From the NCBI GenBank assembly GCA_014529385.2, contig CM043971.1, forward strand, positions 30,151,709 through 30,215,708: a stretch of DNA of 64,000 nucleotides, written 5' to 3'. Source of the stretch: Adiantum capillus-veneris. Its lineage: Eukaryota > Streptophyta > Polypodiopsida > Polypodiales > Pteridaceae. Position numbers and translations under genes: made by a program. Shown here piece by piece: positions 34,478 to 46,449 of the stretch (positions are counted from its first letter, which is position 1; the number at the start of each line of letters is the position of its first letter). Under the pieces are notes generated by a model. That model searched no databases, was not told where the DNA came from, and saw nothing but the letters and a program-made list of their open reading frames with translations.

Positions 34478-34607
34478 TTGTGGAACCGACTTTGGATTCC
34501 AAGAGCATTACACCCCTTTCAGAGAAGGTGAAAGTCATATTTAAGATGGAAAATTCTGTATAAAATCAAACTTTTCAACTAAACTTGAAATTTGAGCGAG
34601 CTTCAAG

Positions 34608-34610
<3 letters not shown>

Positions 34611-34682
<72 letters not shown>

Positions 34683-34704
34683 CCACTGTAGAGAGAGAGA
34701 GGGA
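34611..34704. repeat. (GA)35 microsatellite plus short GA run
   Basis: Perfect GA from 34611 to 34681, then a second GA run at about 34690-34704. A CA run follows at 34839-34854. Confidence 0.97.
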
Positions 34705-34854
34705 GTTTTTTATTTGATTTCAAAAAAAAATGTTCCATGTTTCATTAAAAGTGAAAAGACCCATAGTCCCCCCCATCTCAAGCTGGATTTGAAAGTCATC
34801 AATTCCCAAGGATGTGTAGTCCTCATTAATCACATACACACACACACACACACA

Positions 34855-35742
34855 CCTCTTTATACAATGGTTGTCCTATTACAAGATAGGGGATTGTTAA
34901 AACTTGATTCCACCACTCAACATAGGGCTAGGTCGCGTGCACGATGCTCTCCTATCTTTCTCATGATAAAAAAATGGATCTATGAGTGATCTAATAATTC
35001 GCAAGTGCAATAAATGCATTGATTTGACATTCCCAAGTAGTTTTTCTGGTGCAAAAACGGGAGGCTTTTGGCGTGCAGCACAAACAAGAAGTTTTTTGTG
35101 CTAAAAATTTCGCAAGAAGACAAAAGCGCACACTGGTTCACGTTGATGTAGACATTTAAAGAGACAGCGTTGGGTGGAAGGTGATCAGTGGGCAAGCATG
35201 ACGGCAGGCCCATGCGACCTAACCCATACAATTTGATTATACGATACACTGAACGAAATTTACCGAGCGAATGGTACAATCGAGCAAGATTCACTAGAAA
35301 GAATGCAATTGAACACTACCCTATGTCCATGTTTAGGGGAGGGACCTATGGTTGCAATACATCGAGTGTCTGGTTTAATTAAATAACTTTTGTTCAAACT
35401 CTATCATATGAGTTGACAATAGGTCACTCTACTAGCACAAATGTAGCCACACCACTTACTACCACTCCCTCTTCTTGATTTTTCTTGGTGCTACGACAAT
35501 CAAACATCACATACATTCCCTATGACTCTCCTCCAAGGCTCCTAGGGTCATAATATTGGACCATTGCTATGTACTAGAGCTTTTTGAAAAAATAATCTTT
35601 AAGATATTAGCTCAAAAGTCAAAAGCCAAACTAGAATTCAAGAAGAAAACTGGTTTAAAAAACGAATGAAATTAAATTTACACTCTTTTTCTCGATAATT
35701 GAAAAGTAGTTGCACTAGATGGTTGTGTGCCAACCCAATGAG

Positions 35743-35786
<44 letters not shown>

Positions 35787-36311
35787 AAAAAACAAAGTCA
35801 CTCTATTGTGGAGACATCCTTGTATACATGAGAGATAGACATGACTAGGTACCAATATATGTGGGACTTACTGGGAGAAAGAAATGCTAAAAAACATTAC
35901 CAAACCCACTCTGGATTAATAGTCTAAACCATATTATACCATTGGTTAAATACATATTATTAACTTGAAGCACACTCATCATCTATGAAGAGATGCCATC
36001 TTTGAGGCCTATCTTTTGGACGACCATCGTAACGTGGGTCCAATGTCATGCGTCTCGCCTCCGCCTCGACATATACAGGTTATGCACTTTAACAAAACAA
36101 AATACACACAAAATTTCAATTCAGCAAAACATCCATGGCCCATAAATTCATATGCAAAAAAACCTACAAGTGGTAATAGCAATGTTTATCGATGAATCAT
36201 ACAATGTTTAGGAAGACAACAGAAAGATAATCAACCATAAATGTCCGCTAACATAACCCAAACAAAAGAAAAACACTATGAATGTCTTGTGGCAAGTCGA
36301 GAATGGGTATC
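34855..36311. other. No gene recognised; (TC)20 at 35745-35785
   Basis: No readable domain. A TC microsatellite interrupts it. The open frame 36241-36651 (+) is the shadow of the minus-strand exon at 36312-36773. Confidence 0.5.
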
Positions 36312-36773
36312 TCACAAATCATCAAAAGGGTTCCCACCCATGGGTAGGTCTTTGTCGTCCACCACATCTATGAATGTGGTCGCGTCCTCTTTCACTTGCT
36401 TCCTTGGTCGAAGCAAGGGATGCAAGCAAGCGGAAACAAGTGCCTCATCAAAATCTAGAGATGCACATGCACGACCAGAGGCCAAACAACCTGTCAAAAT
36501 AGGATCCGTCCCACATCCAAACTCAAGGCATAACCCCCTAGGAAAACACAACAACTCAATAAAACATGCCACAAAAGTACGGCTCTTCTGTGCAGACCCA
36601 CTCCATGGCAATCCAGAATCCATAAGGACTCGACCTAAATCTGGCAAATAGTGGAGCATAGTGCTATCGATGGCACTCATCCCTAGTGCATGAAACAAAC
36701 AAGCACTCTCTGCAATGTAAAGTGGTGGGGGTGGTCTGTGTTTGTGGACCAAGAACATAATAGAAGTGTTGCA
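36312..36773 (-). pseudogene. Terminal exon: SAM-dependent methyltransferase-like module
   Basis: Preceded by an acceptor (CTTGTAG) and open for 153 codons to its stop. It contains PWSGSAQKSRTFVACFIELL, then LCLEFGCGTDPILTGCLASG and RACASLDFDEALVSACL. In beta-class N4/N6 DNA methyltransferases (PF01555 type) the C-terminus has the same order: motif X (KP..L...L+), then motif I (D.F.GSGT...A.....R...G.D.D...V..A). Here GSGT is GCGT-D. No [DNS]PP[YF] catalytic motif is visible in this exon or exon 5, so activity is doubtful. The alternative is another Rossmann-fold methyltransferase. Confidence 0.5.
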
Positions 36774-38249
36774 CTACAAGGAACAAAAAATCAATTTTAA
36801 AAACTGCACATTCACGCTTGCTTACCATGAAATTATAAATAGAGGGATCACCTCATGTCGCTCGTCATATGACTCTACATAACATAAGGTGCATGATGCA
36901 AAACCACCACACGTCAATGAATAATCAACTCCGATGCCCTGCAAAATCGCTCAACCCAAAAGATTGTGTCTCCTACAAGGATAAAAGCCATCAATGATTA
37001 AAATTAAACATGTTAATGACAATATCAATATCTATGACCGATTTTTTAACCTGCAAGAGGTGCCATCACAATCTACCAAACAAGAACATTAGTCAATTAA
37101 AATTGCATCTTACCATGTATCAAAGAAAACACCAACAAGAGATAGTTATATACCTTCCCTACATGATCTGAATATTTATAATGAAGATGATTCATGATCT
37201 TAGTCTCTTCTTTTTTCAAGTCCTCTTTAGAAAGCAACGATTTCTTGCTCTCTAGCTTAGTGTGTTGTTCTTTTGACATTTGAACCTTCAAAATAAACTA
37301 ATACTTTTCAAAACAAAAAGCTTCAGATAAAGCATAGAAAAAAGAGATCCAATGTCAAACACACTTACATAAAAAAGAAGTCTAGCTAGATATCTTCGTG
37401 TAAGAGGATGCCATGGCTCCTCTCCCTTTGTGGTTCGCTTGTGCAAAGTGTCGATCAATTTTTGGTCATTCTTCGGCAATGTACGAAGGTAATCCTCATG
37501 ATTCAAAGAGCAAATGTTTGCACAATTTACCAACTCATCTCGTAGATGAGAAGACACTAAAGCATGGGTGTTCATACTGATGAAAATACTAGTAAGTTAG
37601 TCAACCTTCAATCAAATAAAGTTTATCTACAAACAAGAGTATAGTCTTGCTCACAAATTTATGCATTGCAAGCTCGTCAATAATGCTATCTCAGAAACCT
37701 TTGTGGGGTCGATGATAGTACACAAGACCCTACAATGCTTCTCCCTGCTATTGAAAACATTTCTCTACATGCAGCTTGCGATGCTACTATCCTATGATTG
37801 CTTTCCCACACATAGGACATTCTACCCAACAGTGACTCTAGTTGTGGCTACAATGCTAACTCCTCTTCATACTCTTTATTTATGTCTTTCCATAGTGGGT
37901 CCCATAGTGGGCCACGTACACAAGCATATGGTATGAGTCTACACAAAGGAACTAGAGGGCACTCAAAACAACTAAAAACCCTTGTGGTTTTGAGAATGTC
38001 CTCTCCTCTATCCATATGCAAATGACCACCATCCATATCATCAATAGACGGCCCAACTTTAGGGGCAATATGAAATGCAACCAATTCCAAAGCTGCCTCT
38101 TCTCTAGCTTTTTGAGCATCAACTTCATTCATTGACCCTAAGCTAATGTCGGTACTCTCACTCTCATCGCCAATAAGATCATTGTCATCGAAGTCCTCTG
38201 TTGACTGCACAGAGCTCACCTGATCACTGCATGTAGGATCAAGAGACAT
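36312..38249 (-). pseudogene. Multi-exon gene: NHR/ParB-like and methyltransferase-like protein (probably pseudogene)
   Basis: Six exons can be joined on the minus strand with GT/AG borders: 38249-37655, 37576-37369, 37285-37154, 37072-37051, 36972-36852 and 36773-36312. Phases agree across introns 1, 2, 3 and 5. Exon 1 starts MSLDPTCSDQ with an acidic linker, then has VWESNHRIVASQAACREMF, an NHR motif like that of ParB-type domains, and (one frame over) TIIDPTKVSEIALLTSLQ. Exons 2 and 3 hold HEDYLRTLPK, EEPWHPLTRRYLARLLF and a lysine/glutamate-rich helix. Exon 6 encodes a SAM-binding motif. Lesions: TAG at 37848-37850, a frameshift at about 37735-37765, and a frame conflict inside exon 5. 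Function inferred only: a DNA- or RNA-modifying enzyme or a mobile-element gene. Introns and coding coherence across them argue for a real gene ancestry. Confidence 0.55.
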
Positions 38250-39217
38250 GGCCTCTTTCCCCTTTCAATGAGAACGTCTCCCAATTGCAGGACTACCACA
38301 AATTTTCAAACACAAATTAAATATTCCCTTCTATCATTGGTCTGAAAATAACATTTACGTAATCCATCACAATCAACTTTTATTTGTTTAGGTTAAAACC
38401 AAGAACAGAAGCAGGTTCTTTTTAACATTGAAGACAATGAAATAAGGTCGAACAAGCATATGAATCATATTACCAATAGATCAATAACACCCCAAAATTG
38501 AGTCACACTTTACTCGATTAAAGAATTCTACATGTTGCTAGATTCAATTGATGTAGAATCAGACCCAGCATACTACGTCCCACTCGCTAGAATGAAAATC
38601 TAAATATTCAAATTATCTACCCTAATGATTATTTTACTTGACTTGGGCTACAATAGTTTTTCTTATGTCAAAGTCATTACATACTTACCACATCAATTGG
38701 AGACTCTCTGTTTCAAACAAAATATCAAGAAGCAAACAGTCCTAAATAACCAATAATATACTCTACATTTACAAAGACATTGTCAAAAATTATTATCATA
38801 ACAAATTGAGATTTGCTCTTGGAGTTGGACAGTTGTCAAGACTCTATATTTTCTAAAAGTTTTCATCATGCAGTTACTAAATATTGTTAAACCAAATATC
38901 AAACAATCCAATAAATAACAACATTTTGAAACTAAACGCCCATTAGCTGCAATAAGATATTGATGGTATTCAATTTGGCGTACTTGGAAGTTTGACGTTG
39001 GTGAGATGGCATTTTTGTGTGGTAGTATGCCGAGAAAGGGTAGAACCAACTGCCGGGAGCAACACTAGGAATTATATTTGCAATTACAATCAAATAAAGC
39101 GAGATGATATGATCCGTGTGAACCAACTTAGCAATTAAAATTGTGCAATTATACTTAAGAATACGTAACGTAGCACAAATTAACATGCTTCATTAAACTT
39201 TTGAAAAAACAAATCTA
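38250..39217. other. No gene recognised
   Basis: AT-rich sequence upstream of the multi-exon gene. An in-frame stop lies before the ATG at 38249, which supports that start. No promoter element is clear enough to mark. Confidence 0.5.
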
Positions 39218-39367
39218 CCAACCTTCTGCTCCTATGCCAGCTCAAGAACAATTCCTTAAAAGCTTGGTTCGGTGCTGCAACCAGTCCGCACCGTCTCAGA
39301 CTGGTTGCAACACCGAACCAGGCTTTTAAGGAATTGTTCTTGAGCTGGCTTAGGAGCAGAAGGTTGG
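39218..39367. repeat. Near-perfect 69-bp inverted repeat (foldback hairpin)
   Basis: Left arm 39218-39286 and right arm 39299-39367 are reverse complements with three mismatches in 69, separated by a 12-base loop. The flanks next to the arms do not pair and show no clear target duplication. It could be a MITE/foldback element or a small-RNA precursor hairpin. Both arms are too similar to be old. Confidence 0.97.
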
Positions 39368-39703
39368 CATTGCTTACTTGCTAGGAATGCAAGTCAAAAC
39401 AGCAAGAGGCAACCAAATTCTGATGCTTTAAGGCCTACAAAGATTTTACTGCAATGTGGCCAACTCTTCACCCACTCACTGCATGTGAACAAATTACAAT
39501 TTGGGCTCAAATTCCAACACCACCCTCAAACCACAAGGATCACCTAGAATTACGCTATGTGTCGAGTATTATGTTTTATGAATGGTTCTAAAATCTAAAT
39601 TTGTCTCCATCGGTTCACAGATTTGTGGTACTAAGATAACATGCATGGCATATAATTTTATTTCACAATTGTTTCTATTGTGTCGATTTACTTTGGACTT
39701 GCT

Positions 39704-39749
<46 letters not shown>

Positions 39750-39888
39750 TGTATATATGTGAATACATATATACATAATTATACAGACACACACACATCT
39801 GCAGTGTGTATTTATACATATGTGTATCTAAAATACATATGTAAATGTGCATAACTGTAGAAATGAATGTGTTTGTGCATGTGTGTGT

Positions 39889-39951
<63 letters not shown>
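39704..39951. repeat. Interrupted (TA)n microsatellite
   Basis: TA runs at about 39704-39745 and 39893-39950 flank TA/CA-rich sequence. Confidence 0.95.
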
Positions 39952-39953
<2 letters not shown>

Positions 39954-40117
39954 TATTGTATAGTCTAGCATGCTATGCATGAACATATGTGTGGGTATGT
40001 ATACATATGTGCGATATGTCTGCATACATATACGCACCCATATTTATTTATTTATTTCCTTCAAAAAGATCCTTCCATTAGTCAATGCATCTATGCCCAT
40101 ATATGTATATTTATTTA

Positions 40118-41600
40118 CATGCTTATGTGTATATAAATGTCATATATCTATTTTGTACTTATTGTACATATAGGGATGTAGGTTTTGGTCTAATACTCCT
40201 TGGCATGGACCTCAAGATTTTGCCACATGGTCAAACCTTAAGGCTACTGGTACAATCCAAGTTATCTTAACTGAGTAAACATACAGATTGAATAGCTTCA
40301 AACCCATAGCCTTGACATGGACCTTGAATGTGTATGATGATCCTTAGCATGGATGTCAAGTTTTTGCCACGTGGTCAAATCTTGAGGCCACACTATGATG
40401 GTACACCCCAAGTTATATTAGCCAAGTAAACATAGGGTATAATAGAAGTGGGGTTTGGTAGATTGAATAATTGCACACCCATAGCTTTGATATTCCTTGA
40501 AGTTGTACCCTTGGCGTAGGCCTAAAGTTTCTGTCACGTGGCCAACTCCCGAGTCTACTCTAAAGGTATACCTGAAGTGATATTAACTGACTAAACATAA
40601 GGTATATAAAAGTGGGATCCGGTATATTGAATGACTAGGAACCCATACCCTTGACATGGCCCTTTAACATGTCTAATACGCTTTGGCCACGTGGTCAAAT
40701 CTTGAGGCTACTATGAGGGTACATATCAATAGATATTAACTGAGTATTTACATGCCTATGTGTATATAAATGTCATATATCTATTTTATACTTATTCTAC
40801 ATATAGGGATGTAGATTTTGGTCTAATACTCTTTGGCATGGACCTCAAGTTTTTGCCATCTATTTTGTACTTACTGTACATATAGGGATGTAGGTTTTGT
40901 TTTAATACTCCTTGACATGGACCTCAAGTTTTCGCCACGTGGTCAAATCTTGAGGCTATTGGTACAACCCAAGTTATCTTAACTAAGTAAACATACAAAT
41001 TGAATAGCTTCAAACCCATAGTCTTGAAATGGGCCTTGAATGTGTATGATGATCCTTAGCATGGACCTCAAGTTTTTGCCACGTGGTCAAATCTTGAGGC
41101 CACACTGTGATGATAGACCCCAAGTTATACTAGCCAAGTAAACATAGGGTGTAATAGAAATGGGGTTTGGTAGATTGAATAACTGCAGACCCATAGCCTT
41201 CACATTCCTTGTACCCTTCACGCGCGTAGGCCTAAAGTTTCTGTCACGTGGCCAACTCATGAGTCTACTATGAAGGTATACCTGAAGTGATATTAGCCGA
41301 CTAAACATAAGGTATATAAAAGTGGGATTCGGTCCATTGAATGACTAGGAACCCATACCCTTGACATGGCCCTTTAACGTGTCTAATACGCTTTGGCATG
41401 GACATGAAGTTTTTTCCACGTGGTCAAATCTTGAGGCTACTATGAGGGTACATCTCAATAGATATTAAAAGAATAATAGCGTGTAATGTAAGTGGAGGGT
41501 ACATTCCATGATTGCAAACCCATATCTTTGACATGGTCCTTTAATATTTCTAATAATCCTCAACATGAGTTTCAAGTTTGTGCTACATGGTCAAATCTTG
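40118..41600. repeat. Higher-order satellite with a CACGTG core per monomer
   Basis: Monomers of about 144-172 bp carry 'tttgccacgtggtcaaat.t' followed by 'ttgaggct', 'caagttatatta', 'aagtaaacata' and 'acccatagccttgacatgg'. Core positions are about 40224 (CACATG), 40368, 40535, 40688, 40936, 41080, 41245, 41417 and 41584 (TACATG). The pattern repeats every 710-729 bp (40224/40936, 40368/41080, 40535/41245, 40688/41417), so there are two higher-order units. An additional partial monomer lies at 40745-40860. No coding capacity. Confidence 0.92.
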
Positions 41601-41639
41601 AGACTACTCTTGAATTGAAATTTTTTTAAGGTGTCTTTA

Positions 41640-42992
41640 CAAAAGTCATTCAAGATGGAGACCTTGTAGATCTCCTCATTGGAGAGAGGGTGGTTGCACA
41701 TGGGAGTGTATATTCAATCGAACCTAGTGTTTTTTGCCATGGTGAATTTCTTGGAGATGGGAACTTGTCAGTGTCTATTGATAATTGCCACGACTCTTTT
41801 GCTTGCTTTCCAACAATTCATTCATCGGTAGTCAATGAAATGGTTGGTGGGTTTGCAAAATGGGAGATACAAAAGGTCAAGCTTACAAGGGAATGTGGCA
41901 TGGTTAATAGGCCACATGATGAAGTGGATGTGGCCCTTGAAGGAGAACACACGCAGGAAGTCGACTACGGAGATCAATTACGAGAGAGTTGAAATGAGCG
42001 CGTTGTCTTGCTTTGGTCATTGGGGATGAAATATTGCATTGGGACATAGGCTATACTTCTATCTTTTCCATATTAAGTGATTGACTATGAGGTTTTAGGA
42101 GAAGAAGATCTTGGTGTGGTGGTGAATAAAGCTTACAATGAAGGAACAAGGACGAGTGCAAGTGATAGCTTAGACTTCATTACTTTATAGTACGATGGCC
42201 TATTAAGAGGCTTACCTTCCAAGATGGATCACCATTGCTTTCCAAACCATTGGGCAAAGAATTTGTGGATGAAGACATATGCAAGGAGATGGACAATGTG
42301 GATGATGCGGCTACAAGTTTTGTTGTTGGGACAATGTCACTTTTTGTACATAAGGGAACTTATTTTATGGCCAATAGAAAGCCTAGGATTCTTGCTCCTA
42401 AAGCTTCAGAGGCTAGGATGTCTATGAGAGCTGTCTCACAAATTGCAACCTTTGATTGTTGTCCACATAAATGTTGCCAAATCTCAAATAGAGAAGCGTT
42501 GCTCAACTTGCAAAAATATTTTTGGGGTTTGCAACTGCAGGAACGTACAAATTATGTGTATGACACATTTGATTTGTCTGATTGAGTTGATAGTGTCGGC
42601 ACAAGGAAGTACATCTTTGTGTGCAGCGGGAAGGTTCTATGTGGAAAAGCATGGTACGATATGCATGGTATACCAAGAACGTCTTTTTATAGGTACATAG
42701 CTTAATTTGAGCAAGGCATGAGGAGGGAAATGCGTGAAAACAAAGGGACAATAATAGCGGGTCGAGATCACACAGAGATGGGAAGAGCAATTCTTAGAGA
42801 CTTTGCTAAGAAGAATGCAGGAGAAAATGCCACATAAAAGCCGCACAATGCATGATGGAACACGTAAAACACAATTTGTCATCCTTGACATCTACCAAGA
42901 AAATAGACATATGGACAAAAGTGAATAAGACCTTGGAATAGGTTGGAAGTAAGAAAGTGTCAATATCTTCATTTAATCGAATATGGATGTCA
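41640..42992 (+). pseudogene. Decayed transposase-like gene, cut by an LTR
   Basis: The frame 41690-41992 reads GERVVAHGSVYSIEP, GDGNLSVSIDN and VNEMVGGFAKWE, which resembles the small beta domain (DUF8039-like) beside plant transposase genes. The frame from 42235 contains FWGLQLQERTNYVYDTF, then KVLCGKAWYDMHGIPRTSFY. A later piece reads VSISSFNRIWMSC. The order 'RR.YV.D...; VC..AW...GIS...; S...F...W' is the N-terminal part of uncharacterised DDE-type transposase families. Stops at 42583-42585 (TGA), about 42700 (TAA) and about 42940 (TAG), plus a frameshift at about 42830. The gene ends abruptly where an LTR begins at 42993, and the catalytic half is missing. Confidence 0.45.
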
Positions 42993-43130
42993 TGCCAAGG
43001 GTAGGACCGGGCAGGGCCAAGGGCCAGGACAGACATGCAGTCAAGGGGGTCCCTATGTTTAGCAAGCCAAGGGCTTATATAGGGCATGGCTAGGTGGTGA
43101 TGAGCATGTTCTAGTCCCCTCTGCCTTTCA
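42993..43130 (+). repeat. Short LTR (138 bp) of a gypsy-type element
   Basis: Opens TGCCAAGGG, closes CTTTCA, and is followed one base later by a PBS. TATATA at 43076-43081 lies about 50 bp before the end. The GGCC-rich start resembles the LTR start at 20096, but full-length homology is not evident. The partner LTR is not visible. Confidence 0.6.
43076..43081 (+). promoter_or_regulatory. LTR TATA box
   Basis: TATATA inside the 138-bp LTR, in the context 'cttatatagggc'. Likely promoter of the element. Confidence 0.5.
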
Positions 43131-43131
43131 C

Positions 43132-43145
43132 TGGTATCAGAACTC
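43132..43145 (+). other. tRNA(iMet)-type primer binding site
   Basis: TGGTATCAGAACTC directly after the LTR, matching the plant consensus TGGTATCAGAGC over its first ten bases. Confidence 0.75.
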
Positions 43146-44480
<1,335 letters not shown>

Positions 44481-44685
44481 CAGACTCCTAGGTGAAGTGC
44501 ACAAGCGGGAGCGTGTGTGAGTGTGTGCAGCCAAGGGAGAAGAGAGGAGACCTTGTGTTTGTAGAGGTTAAAACTCACTCACAGTATGTGAGCCCCTTTA
44601 TTCTATTATGTACATAATGAATAAGTATAGTGGGCGGGTACCTGGCCTAACCGGCCACATGGGGCTTTACCCCAACAACCTCCCA
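44481..44685 (-). repeat. Probable start of a minus-strand LTR with PPT
   Basis: On the minus strand a purine run (44685-44678, TGGGAGGT) precedes TGTTGGGG at 44677, the usual PPT/LTR junction of a copia-like 3' LTR. The LTR body runs to lower coordinates through GGCC-rich sequence. Its other end and partner were not found. Confidence 0.4.
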
Positions 44686-44760
44686 CGTAAAGGCCAATGT
44701 GGCCGTGAGAGAGAAAAGAAAACAGTACAAAACTTGTACAAGGCCATCACAAGTATGACC

Positions 44761-45230
44761 TCAGCCAACGCCCACTGGCTCACTGAATCTGTGTGCATCC
44801 AGCTCTAATTGTAGAGAAAGTATAGAGCAATTGACACTATACTCCTCACCAAAGCCCCACACATCCTGCAGGTATCTCACCATAGGCTGCAACGTGACCC
44901 TATGCTCAAGGCCAACGTCAGTCACTGCACGACTTACTACTCCCATTGCAAATGCACCTATCGCAAATGCAATCTTGCGTCTCGAGATGAGTATCTCGTA
45001 CATGAGACTCTCTAATGCTGATGCAATCCTAGCAATATCTGCCAATCTGATCATCTCAGTCAAATCTTGCCCAGAACTCCACTCATGGAAATCACCCTGA
45101 CACCCAAACTCCGATCCCTGGAATCCATCCCCGTGTCCATCGCATGTCACATGCACACCAAGATCATTTGTTTGTCCTGAATTGTGTGTGGCAAGAGCAA
45201 TGCCTAGCTCTAACTCACACACATCAGCCT
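44761..45230 (-). pseudogene. Unrecognised protein fragment (family shared with 29.2 kb)
   Basis: An uninterrupted minus-strand frame of more than 150 codons, open to its upstream edge at 45230 where it meets LTR sequence of another element, so the N-terminus is cut off. Landmarks: CDGHGDGFQGSEFG, RLADIARIASALESLMYEIL, AIGAFAMGVVSRAVTD, LQPMVRYLQDVWGFGEEY and the end RFSEPVGVG. The second half matches 29185-29430 in spacing and residues (LMY.IL, GAF..G.VS..., SEPVG.G). It lies about 75 bp upstream of the putative PPT/LTR on the same strand, so it may be an extra ORF between pol and the 3' LTR. No known domain. Confidence 0.5.
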
Positions 45231-45884
45231 ATATGCATCTCCACTTTGATTTTGAAGCGGTAGTTCCAAGACAAAATGTGGACAAAGAGCTGAATAATAA
45301 CCTCAAAATTTTTGATAATGTTTGGAGCTACCATCTGTGAGAAACGATTTTTTGAGTGGACCTCAATCTGTCCACTTTTCTCAAAGTAACCCATATATAG
45401 TCTTCTCTGACCTCCTTTCCTACTTCCACACACACACACACACACACTCATTCCTCTCCATCCCTTACTCAAACCTGCAACTTTCATGGCTTCTTTCATC
45501 TTCTTCGCCATTCCCATCTCTCCCTTACTCCATAGCTCAAAATTATCATCCCTATACAGATATAGGTCAATTCTCTCTCTAGAATCAACTCATATTACCA
45601 TAACCTCTTTATTCTTTCACAAAAGAGAAAAAATCAGCAAATAACCAAGCTTAAGTTCTACAAAAGGAGGAGTTTGATCATGGAAAATTCTACTTTTCCA
45701 TGGTCACCAAGAACTACACCGACAGAGTTCTACAATCGCTCATTCGCTGGAGGAGAAAGGTGAAAAATTCTCTTTCCATCTTGTGGTTTCCATCAAAATG
45801 GTGTATATTCTAATCCTTCTCTTACTTTTCATCACTTTATAAATTATATAATGCACCTTGAGTACATATGCCATGTAATTTTAC
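45231..45884 (+). repeat. 5' LTR of Tat-like element, part 1
   Basis: Matches 62932-63585 throughout with scattered substitutions and small indels, including a CA microsatellite at 45427-45446. The left edge at 45231 is a truncation: the 3' LTR may extend further left, while here the unrelated minus-strand fragment begins. Confidence 0.9.
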
Positions 45885-46449
45885 TGTGCGCTTATGTCGC
45901 ACGTGTCAATGCAAGGAACTTGCCGATACACCGTGTGCGAGCCACAAATGGCTCCAAGCACACAACAAGCCTAAACTAGTAAGCTCAAAGAAGGCGATGG
46001 TGTGTCACTCACCGCTCTACGCTTGCTTAGTGGAGGATTCCTCGTCGCGAAGAAGAAGGAGCCGTCGCTGTGCCGTCATTGCAATGCTCGATCGCACACT
46101 CTGTGTCTCTCTCTCACGCATACACACACACAAGGAGATGAAGAAGAAGAAGATGGAGATGGAGCAAGAGCACTCTTCTATTGCATAAATGAGAGAATGA
46201 GTGAATTTTAGGTTTAGTTGACTTTTATATGAGCTTACTCCATTCACACTTGGGCGCCCATGCTAGCCAACTAATCCCTTGAATGTTCCAGTTAGAGTGC
46301 GCCTCTCATCGGCGATCACTCTTACCCTTTTCCTATTGGACCGACAAGCCCGGTACCTGACTCTACCAAATAAATAATACAATGTCCGCCATAGGTTACA
46401 ACGTCCGTCTCGTAGGTGATAGGGTGTCCGTGAGCCGTGAGGGTTAACA
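45885..46449 (-). repeat. 3' LTR of non-autonomous gypsy element (565 bp)
   Basis: Nearly identical to 54439-55031 apart from substitutions and a deletion of about 30 bp (the stretch around 54620-54655 is missing here). The frames predicted within it are not genes. Confidence 0.93.

Noticed and set aside
46002-46247. Small ORFs near 46.0 and 54.6 kb, similar to each other
   Set aside because: They match only because both lie in the two LTRs of one element; no domain or coding constraint visible.
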